11,395 nucleotides of DNA from the NCBI GenBank assembly GCA_007116865.1, contig SKHR01000148.1:1-11395 (forward strand), read 5' to 3'. The notes under the pieces are model-generated. The model saw only the letters and a program-made list of their open reading frames with translations, was not told the DNA's origin and made no database searches. The stretch is from Marinospirillum sp. Its GTDB lineage: Bacteria > Pseudomonadota > Gammaproteobacteria > Pseudomonadales > Halomonadaceae. The translations under genes and the position numbers were made by a program. The stretch's first letter is position 1. Every line of letters starts with the position of its first letter. Below are positions 6,428 to 11,395 of the stretch, piece after piece.

Positions 6428-8263
6428 TTACCTCTCTAAATGGAAACGGTGAGACATTCTTGACTTGAACTCTTTGACCAGATGCAAAGCCTCCCTCAGC
6501 AAGTCCCGATCCAAGGAGTTCAGTTCCACCGCGTTGACCAGATCAGCATCCTCTTTGGGCACCTCTCCAGCCTCTGCTTTCAATTGCTGATCCAGGCGTA
6601 GCGTTGACATCACTGCCAGTGCTTCGGCCAGGTCATCAGCAAACTTTTTCTTCATTATCTTTTGTTCAGCGAGTTTTTCCAGACGGACAAAAGTATTGGT
6701 TTCTTTGATCCGGTTTTGCAAAGCCAGGGCACGAACCCCATGCACGATCGGGAAAATCCCGCCTTTTTTAATGTCGATTCCCTCTGACTTTTTCAACCCG
6801 CCGAAAAAGGTCAGCGGCGTACTAAACTGGCGCAAGGGCATGGCAAAATACGAATAAAACACATCGTTACCAGCCAGGCTCTGATACAGGGTGTCACGGA
6901 CCTGAGTGAACAGTTTGGCATTGCCGCTGATCGCATGAGCATCGACAAAAATCGCCAGCTTCATTTGCTTGGTGCCATCAGTCGAGCTGCACCACTCAGC
7001 GACTTTTTTCTTCCACTGCGACTCGGTCATCACCCACTCGGGGTTGGACACCATGATCTTGCCTTTACATAAAGGATAGCCAAAATCCAGCAGGGTCTGA
7101 GTGAACTTTTGCATGGTGCGCTCACACTCAGGCCACTTTAAATCGTCCGCCAGGATCAGCGCGTTATCCTGATCAGTTTTCAGTACCTGCTCGCCACGGC
7201 CTTCACTACCCATCACCAGCAGACAACACTGCTGGCGGACTTCCTCTGGCACCAGTTGCTCAAACGCCTTGGCGATGATGCGCCCATTGAGCGCAGCCAG
7301 CAGGTCCATGGCAAAACGGATTTTCACCCCCTGAGCCATCAGACCCTTGATCAGACGACTGGTTTCCTTGGCAGCCCGCGCCAGATCTTCAAGACTGCTG
7401 GCCCGCTCAATCTGCAGGCCAATGACGTGAGACTGACTGGAGAAAAAGCTCAGCACATCGGTCAGCTCAACCAACCCGGCCAGCTTGGGGCCATCAAACA
7501 CGACTACTCGTTGAATTTTATAACGCGTCATCAATACTAACGCATTGAACAAAAAGTCATCGGCCTGAACCGTGAGCAGGTTGTAGCTGGCCAGATCGCA
7601 GATATCCCCCTCCAGCCCATGATCGTGCAGCACCACGCCTTCCAGCAGGTCGGTGCGCGTGACCATGCCAAACTGGCTGCCTTTACGCACCAGCAAACAG
7701 TCTGCATCCTGCTCGCGCATGGTACGCGTCGCCTCAAATACCGTTGTGCCCGAATCTAAAATGACTGCTTCACGCAGCACCGAATCCCGCACCTGCGCCA
7801 TCACAAAGGCCGACATATCCCCGCCGCTCGTTTGTTGGCTGCGACGAGATTCGAGCAAGCGTGCTTTTTGTGTCAGGGTGTTACGAAAATAGGCATCAAA
7901 AGCTTCGTTCTCTTCCATCAAAGTACGAAACAATGCCGATGGAATCAGCCAAGCGATGGTTTCTTCAAGTGTGCGAAAAGTGTAGCGGCTCGTGCCATTG
8001 ATCACGGTGATGGCACCAAAGAGATCATCTTGAGCATATTCACGAATGACTGAATCATCGTTGTGTCGCTCATCCGTGGTTGGATCTAGCTCTGCTACCG
8101 CTCCTTTAAGCACAACAAATACATAGTCACTGGCATGCCCAGCCTCCATGATCAGCTCATCTTGTCCAAAATAGCCAATATCCAAGCGCGACAAAAGCTG
8201 CTGCTGCTGTGCCTGGGTCAACAGATCGAAAGGTGGGTGCGACAGATCAAACTCGTGGCTCAT
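6428..8263 (-). CDS. cNMP-CBS-CBS-DUF294 nucleotidyltransferase-like signalling protein
   Basis: A 611-residue cytoplasmic protein of four parts. Residues about 12-125 form a cyclic-nucleotide-binding-type beta roll; about 155-280 hold two CBS domains that normally bind adenosyl ligands; about 300-430 are a DUF294 (PF03445) nucleotidyltransferase with G352-S353-E354-G355-R356 and D364-x-D366, the GS...DxD signature also seen in GlnD and GlnE; and about 440-600 are a helical DUF294_C (PF10335) region thought to bind the substrate. Active-site residues are present, so transfer of a nucleotide to a protein or small molecule is plausible; the target is unknown. In the beta roll the phosphate-cassette Glu appears replaced (F82-G83-A84) while an Arg (R93) remains, so classical cAMP binding is doubtful. 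It is the first gene of a two-gene unit with the exonuclease and diverges from the symporter genes. GAGAAG upstream of the ATG is the ribosome site. Confidence 0.9.
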   Translation of the reverse strand: MSHEFDLSHPPFDLLTQAQQQQLLSRLDIGYFGQDELIMEAGHASDYVFVVLKGAVAELDPTTDERHNDDSVIREYAQDDLFGAITVINGTSRYTFRTLEETIAWLIPSALFRTLMEENEAFDAYFRNTLTQKARLLESRRSQQTSGGDMSAFVMAQVRDSVLREAVILDSGTTVFEATRTMREQDADCLLVRKGSQFGMVTRTDLLEGVVLHDHGLEGDICDLASYNLLTVQADDFLFNALVLMTRYKIQRVVVFDGPKLAGLVELTDVLSFFSSQSHVIGLQIERASSLEDLARAAKETSRLIKGLMAQGVKIRFAMDLLAALNGRIIAKAFEQLVPEEVRQQCCLLVMGSEGRGEQVLKTDQDNALILADDLKWPECERTMQKFTQTLLDFGYPLCKGKIMVSNPEWVMTESQWKKKVAEWCSSTDGTKQMKLAIFVDAHAISGNAKLFTQVRDTLYQSLAGNDVFYSYFAMPLRQFSTPLTFFGGLKKSEGIDIKKGGIFPIVHGVRALALQNRIKETNTFVRLEKLAEQKIMKKKFADDLAEALAVMSTLRLDQQLKAEAGEVPKEDADLVNAVELNSLDRDLLREALHLVKEFKSRMSHRFHLER

Positions 8264-8627
8264 AGAATCTTCTCTTGTGCACAGGTTGTGTTTTATTTTT
8301 GTGCCTGATGAAGCAGCAGATTAAAGAGTGACCGAAGGGTTCTGCAATATGCCATTAGTCTCAAGACCCAGAAATACACGTGCAACCAGGATATTTCACT
8401 ACAAACCTATTAGACCATTGTCCTGTTTGCGCTGTTCACCTCAGACAGGAAAAAGCCCTAAAATCCATGCAACAAACTGTTTATAAAGACTTTCTATAAG
8501 AATCAGCATAAATGACCGCCGAGTCATCAGACTAAAGCAGGGGGTTTTATTTACTCAAGGGTTTTTGCAAGATTGGCTTGGGATTTTTCCTCAACGCTCG
8601 ATAACAACAATTCGGAGAGCATTAACC
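8264..8627. other. Divergent intergenic region between the DUF294 gene and the symporter genes
   Basis: These 364 bases must hold the promoters for both divergent units. AT-rich -10-like hexamers for the + strand occur at 8482-8487 (TATAAA) and 8495-8500 (TATAAG), but neither has a recognisable -35 at proper spacing, which would fit an activator-dependent promoter. A small palindrome TGTGCACA lies at 8276-8283, just upstream of the DUF294 ribosome site. I found no FNR box, no convincing CRP site, no sigma-54 site, no RNA gene and no believable open frame. The leader of the symporter message could be over 100 bases. Confidence 0.5.
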
Positions 8628-8888
8628 ATGGCAGATAATAACTCCAATGCTGCTGCCTACTGGTCGGCGAACCTTCGCCTGATCACTGGCTGCCTGATCG
8701 TCTGGGCACTTGTGTCTTATGGCTTTGCCATCCTCCTTCGCCCTTTAATCGCCGGTATTGAAATCGGTGGAACGGACCTGGGTTTCTGGTTCGCTCAACA
8801 GGGCTCCATGCTAACGTTTATCGCGATCATCTTCTTCTACGGTTGGAGAATGAACAAGCTCGATAAGCAGTTTGGACTGGAGGAGTAA
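8628..8888 (+). CDS. Sodium:solute symporter small subunit (DUF4212, TIGR03647-type)
   Basis: An 86-residue membrane protein with two transmembrane segments (about residues 17-38 and 49-70, the second containing FWFAQQGSMLTFIAIIFFYGWRM) and a charged C-terminal tail. It matches the small partner subunit that accompanies VC_2705-type sodium:solute symporters, analogous to YjcH beside ActP. The frame is open from an earlier ATG at 8565, but the start at 8628 is preferred: GGAG at 8614-8617 precedes it, the protein then has the family length, and the 21 extra residues look nothing like the family. It ends six bases before the large subunit gene, whose ribosome site overlaps its last codons, so the pair is translated together. 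Confidence 0.9.
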   Translation: MADNNSNAAAYWSANLRLITGCLIVWALVSYGFAILLRPLIAGIEIGGTDLGFWFAQQGSMLTFIAIIFFYGWRMNKLDKQFGLEE

Positions 8889-8894
8889 AAGACC

Positions 8895-10691
8895 ATGAGT
8901 CAATTTGCAATCAACCTACTGTTTGTCGGTGCTTCTTTCGCGCTCTACATTGGTATCGCGATCTGGGCACGTGCCGGGTCCACTAAAGAGTTCTATGTCG
9001 CTGGCGGCGGGGTTCACCCGATCACCAACGGGATGGCCACGGCGGCGGACTGGATGTCAGCGGCATCCTTTATTTCGATGGCGGGTCTGCTGGCTTCCGG
9101 CGGCTACGCGAACTCTTCTTTCCTGATGGGCTGGACCGGCGGTTACGTGATCCTGGCCCTGTTGCTGGCCCCTTACCTGCGTAAGTTTGGTAAGTTCACC
9201 GTGCCAGACTTTATCGGTGATCGTTTCTACAGCAGCACTGCCCGTACTGTGGCGGTCATCTGTTTGATCATTGCTTCCGTGACCTATGTTATCGGTCAGA
9301 TGACCGGTGCCGGTGTTGCCTTCTCGCGCTTTCTGGAGGTCAGCAACACTTGGGGTATCTGGATCGCAGCCACCATCGTATTCCTCTACGCTGTATTCGG
9401 TGGGATGAAAGGCATCACCTATACCCAGGTGGCCCAGTACGTGGTACTGATCATCGCCTACACCATTCCTGCCGTGTTTATCTCCCTGCAGCTGACTGGC
9501 AACCCCATCCCCATGTTCGGGATGTTCAGTACTCACACCGAATCTGGCCTGCCTTTGCTGGTCAAGTTGAGTGAAATACTGGTTGAGCTGGGCTTCCAGG
9601 ATTACGCGGCGGATGTATCCAACAAGCTGAACATGGTGCTTTTCACCCTGTCGCTGATGGTGGGTACTGCGGGTCTGCCTCACGTTATCATCCGCTTCTT
9701 CACCGTACCTAAGGTAGCGGATGCGCGTTGGTCAGCAGGCTGGGCGCTGGTGTTCATTGCGATTCTTTACACCACTGCACCTGCCGTTGCCTCGATGGCT
9801 CGTCTGAACCTGCTCACCACGGTTTACCCTGAAGCCGCCGGTCAAGTCGAAGACTACGAACAAGCCTTAAGCAACCCGATTCTGTACGAAGAGCGCCCTG
9901 AGTGGGTACGTACCTGGGAAGCCACTGGCCTGATCAGCTTCAATGACCAAAACCAGGACGGCCGTATTCAGTACTACAACGCGGCTAACCCTAACTTTGC
10001 ACCGATTGCTGAAGAGCGTGGCTGGGCTGGCAACGAGTTAACCGTCAATAACGATATTCTGGTACTGGCTAACCCTGAAATTGCGAACCTGCCTGGCTGG
10101 GTCATCGGTTTGATCGCTGCTGGGGGTATTGCAGCGGCACTGTCCACTGCAGCGGGTCTGTTGCTGGCGATTTCATCAGCTATCAGTCATGACTTGATCA
10201 AGAAAACCATCAATCCCGCCATCACTGAAAAAGGTGAGATGCTGGCTGCTCGGATCTCGATGGCCGGTGCGATTCTGCTGGCAACCTACCTCGGCTTGAA
10301 TCCGCCCGGATTCGCAGCACAGGTGGTGGCGCTGGCGTTCGGTATCGCCGGTGCATCGCTCTTCCCAGTACTGATGATGGGTATCTTCTCCAAGCGCGTG
10401 AACAGCAAAGGCGCGATCGCCGGTATGCTCGCCGGTCTGATCTCAACCCTGCTGTACATCTTCACCTACCTGGGCTGGTTCTTTATCTCTGGCACCAACA
10501 TGCTGCCCAACACGCCTGACAACTGGTTGTTCGGTATCTCCCCACTGTCCTTCGGTGCAGTCGGTGCGATGATCAACTTCGCGGTTGCCTTCAGTGTGTC
10601 GCATGCTACAGAAGAACCACCACAAGAGATTCAGGATCTGGTTGAAAGCGTCCGTTTCCCCAAAGGGGCTGGCGCAGCGGTTGATCACTGA
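8895..10691 (+). CDS. Sodium:solute symporter large subunit, VC_2705 subfamily (ActP-like)
   Basis: A 598-residue inner-membrane transporter of the SSS family, with about 13 hydrophobic segments. Family features include the early stretch TAADWMSAASFISMAG, the GGMKGITYTQVAQY segment, and AALSTAAGLLLAISSAISHD with S417-T418, the region that binds sodium in the family. It probably imports a small carboxylate such as acetate or propionate with sodium; the substrate is inferred from ActP and not shown here. Relative to ActP it carries a long hydrophilic insert (about residues 308-395) that includes an EF-hand-like loop D351-x-N353-x-D355-G356-x-I358, usual for this subfamily in my recollection. 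GGAGGAG at 8878-8884 is a very strong ribosome site. Codons are biased to GGT, CGT and CTG more than in neighbouring genes, which suggests high expression. It follows the small subunit and is followed by a hairpin. Confidence 0.94.
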   Translation: MSQFAINLLFVGASFALYIGIAIWARAGSTKEFYVAGGGVHPITNGMATAADWMSAASFISMAGLLASGGYANSSFLMGWTGGYVILALLLAPYLRKFGKFTVPDFIGDRFYSSTARTVAVICLIIASVTYVIGQMTGAGVAFSRFLEVSNTWGIWIAATIVFLYAVFGGMKGITYTQVAQYVVLIIAYTIPAVFISLQLTGNPIPMFGMFSTHTESGLPLLVKLSEILVELGFQDYAADVSNKLNMVLFTLSLMVGTAGLPHVIIRFFTVPKVADARWSAGWALVFIAILYTTAPAVASMARLNLLTTVYPEAAGQVEDYEQALSNPILYEERPEWVRTWEATGLISFNDQNQDGRIQYYNAANPNFAPIAEERGWAGNELTVNNDILVLANPEIANLPGWVIGLIAAGGIAAALSTAAGLLLAISSAISHDLIKKTINPAITEKGEMLAARISMAGAILLATYLGLNPPGFAAQVVALAFGIAGASLFPVLMMGIFSKRVNSKGAIAGMLAGLISTLLYIFTYLGWFFISGTNMLPNTPDNWLFGISPLSFGAVGAMINFAVAFSVSHATEEPPQEIQDLVESVRFPKGAGAAVDH

Positions 10692-10726
10692 GTCATAATC
10701 GACCCAAATCGTAGCCAAGGCTGCGT

Positions 10727-10743
10727 GGGTTAACCCGATCGGG
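10727..10743. repeat. Two overlapping palindromes ahead of the symporter hairpin
   Basis: GGGTTAACCC (10727-10736) and CCCGATCGGG (10734-10743) are perfect ten-base palindromes sharing the CCC. The second shares its GGG with the left arm of the terminator stem. Alternating GGG and CCC blocks at 10727, 10734, 10741 and 10757 give several mutually exclusive pairings. They may be protein-binding sites or RNA switching elements, or an incidental result of the GC-rich stem. Confidence 0.45.
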
Positions 10744-10769
10744 CTTCCTATGGAAGCCCGATTGCTTTT
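10736..10769 (+). terminator. Hairpin after the symporter, probable leaky terminator
   Basis: ATCGGGCTTCC (10738-10748) and GGAAGCCCGAT (10752-10762) form a perfect 11-pair stem with a TAT loop, extendable by two pairs (one G-U). The following tract is only TGCTTTT, a weak U-run, and the next start codon is just 21 bases further on. It may act as a partial terminator or as a 3' stabiliser of the symporter message rather than a full stop. Confidence 0.75.
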
Positions 10770-10790
10770 CAGCCGAAGGAAATCCTGTTC

Positions 10791-11300
10791 ATGTTATTAC
10801 ATCTGATCGCGATTGTTTTTGCAGGCCTGGGCGCTGCGGGTATCGCCCTGCTGCTGCGCAAACTCTCCGGTAGCCGCCTGCCGAAATGGATCATTCCGGT
10901 TTTTGCTGGCCTGGGCATGCTATCTTTCCAAATTCATCATGAATACTCCTGGTTTGATCACAAGCAAGGCTTACTACCGGAAGGCTCAAAGGTGATCAGT
11001 TCCGAAAAAGGCACCGCTTTTTGGCGACCCTGGACCTTTGCCTTCCCCATGACCACCGCTTTTGTGGTACTCGATGAAAACACCCTGGACTACCAAATCA
11101 TTCAAGGTGAAAAAACCGCCCGCTTCATGCTCTATCGCTTTGAAAAACACTACACCGACCTGGTCAGCCATCAAGCCTATCTGTTGAACTGTGATCATCG
11201 GGAGCTGGTTGAAATTGCCACTTCAGCCGAGCAGCCCAGACGAATGCAGACCCTAGCCAGTGAGGATCCGCTTTACCGCACGATTTGCACCCACCGTTAA
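10791..11300 (+). CDS. Uncharacterised 169-residue membrane protein
   Basis: I do not recognise this protein. It begins with two hydrophobic segments (about residues 2-22 and 33-48) joined by a short basic linker, then a hydrophilic domain of about 120 residues with no known motif. The N-terminal hairpin implies that both ends lie on the same side of the membrane. Two cysteines, C133 (LNCDH) and C166 (ICTHR), could pair if the domain is periplasmic, which is speculative. AAGGA at 10776-10780 is the ribosome site. It lies between the symporter and a further gene that may encode a sensor kinase, with no terminator visible after it, so an accessory role in transport or sensing is an inference from position only. 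Confidence 0.75.
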   Translation: MLLHLIAIVFAGLGAAGIALLLRKLSGSRLPKWIIPVFAGLGMLSFQIHHEYSWFDHKQGLLPEGSKVISSEKGTAFWRPWTFAFPMTTAFVVLDENTLDYQIIQGEKTARFMLYRFEKHYTDLVSHQAYLLNCDHRELVEIATSAEQPRRMQTLASEDPLYRTICTHR

Positions 11301-11357
11301 GATGGGGTACAAACGTCAGCTCAACTGCTATCACTGATCTCATAAGGGACTGCGTGC

Positions 11358-11395
11358 ATGTTTCCCGGCTGGCAACTCATCCTGCTTTCTCTGGC
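11358..11395 (+). CDS. 5' start of a membrane protein gene, possibly an SSS-type sensor histidine kinase (3' truncated)
   Basis: An ATG at 11358 with AAGGGA at 11344-11349 opens a frame to the window edge: MFPGWQLILLSL. A short polar start leading directly into a hydrophobic helix resembles the N-terminus of hybrid histidine kinases whose first half is a sodium:solute-symporter-like membrane domain (CrbS/MxtR/CbrA type), proteins often encoded next to acetate-type symporters. Twelve residues cannot prove this; any multi-pass membrane protein is possible. It starts 57 bases after the 169-residue protein gene, with no hairpin between. Confidence 0.45.
   Translation, partial: MFPGWQLILLSL

Noticed and set aside
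8573..8589. Possible sigma-54 promoter (TTGGC ahead of the small symporter subunit)
   Set aside because: The -24 GG is present, but the position of the -12 GC holds TT; the match is half a site only.
8565..8627. Upstream ATG extending the small symporter subunit by 21 residues
   Set aside because: It has no ribosome site, and the extension is out of keeping with the family; the ATG at 8628 has GGAG upstream.
9057..9683. 208-codon open frame antisense to the symporter
   Set aside because: It lies fully opposite strongly supported codons, its translation is low-complexity and His/Gln/Gly-rich without hydrophobic pattern, and it looks like a shadow of biased codon use.
1..11395. Hidden defence system, mobile element, CRISPR array or non-coding RNA gene
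   Set aside because: Reading both strands, I see no transposase, integrase, terminal repeats, spaced direct repeats, tRNA-like clover or rRNA. Gene content is core-type with even composition.

Overview
The window looks like a chromosomal segment of a moderate-GC gammaproteobacterium. The gene order (end of a cbb3 oxidase maturation cluster, a TauE/SafE-type membrane protein, hemN, an Anr/FNR regulator) resembles what is known from Pseudomonas-type and marine Oceanospirillales/Marinobacter-type genomes. I cannot name a genus from sequence alone. All genes appear intact except the two cut by the window edges. I see no mobile element, CRISPR array, rRNA or tRNA.

Region 1 (1-3089, + strand) is an oxygen-adaptation block. 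It holds the tail of a likely ccoS, a TauE/SafE (DsbD_2-like) membrane protein overlapping it by ATGA, hemN (oxygen-independent coproporphyrinogen III oxidase) ending in a clear intrinsic terminator, then an FNR/Anr regulator with all four iron-sulfur cysteines. Together these serve maturation of the high-affinity oxidase, anaerobic haem synthesis and oxygen-dependent gene control. ttcA (tRNA 2-thiocytidine synthesis, - strand, GTG start) converges on fnr, and the two coding regions overlap by 11 bases.

Region 2 (4013-5795, + strand) is a two-gene unit: a DnaJ-related protein with a C-terminal J domain, and 11 bases later a secreted NodB-type polysaccharide deacetylase with an unassigned C-terminal region. 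A small inverted repeat lies over the presumed -10 region of the first gene.

Region 3 (5800-11395) is a transport/signalling locus. On the - strand are a cNMP-CBS-CBS-DUF294 nucleotidyltransferase-like protein and, 7 bases downstream, a DEDDh 3'-5' exonuclease. Across a 364-base divergent intergenic region, on the + strand, are the small (DUF4212) and large (VC_2705 subfamily) subunits of a predicted sodium:solute symporter, a GC-rich hairpin, a two-TM protein of unknown function, and the first 12 codons of a further gene. That gene may be the SSS-type sensor histidine kinase (CrbS/MxtR-like) often found with such transporters. The likely theme is uptake of a small carboxylate such as acetate and its control, but the substrate is an inference.

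Most of the window is ordinary core-type sequence. The points most worth a second look are the predicted nucleotidyltransferase linked to the symporter, an EF-hand-like loop inside the symporter, the hairpin cluster between symporter and downstream genes, and the uncharacterised 169-aa membrane protein.
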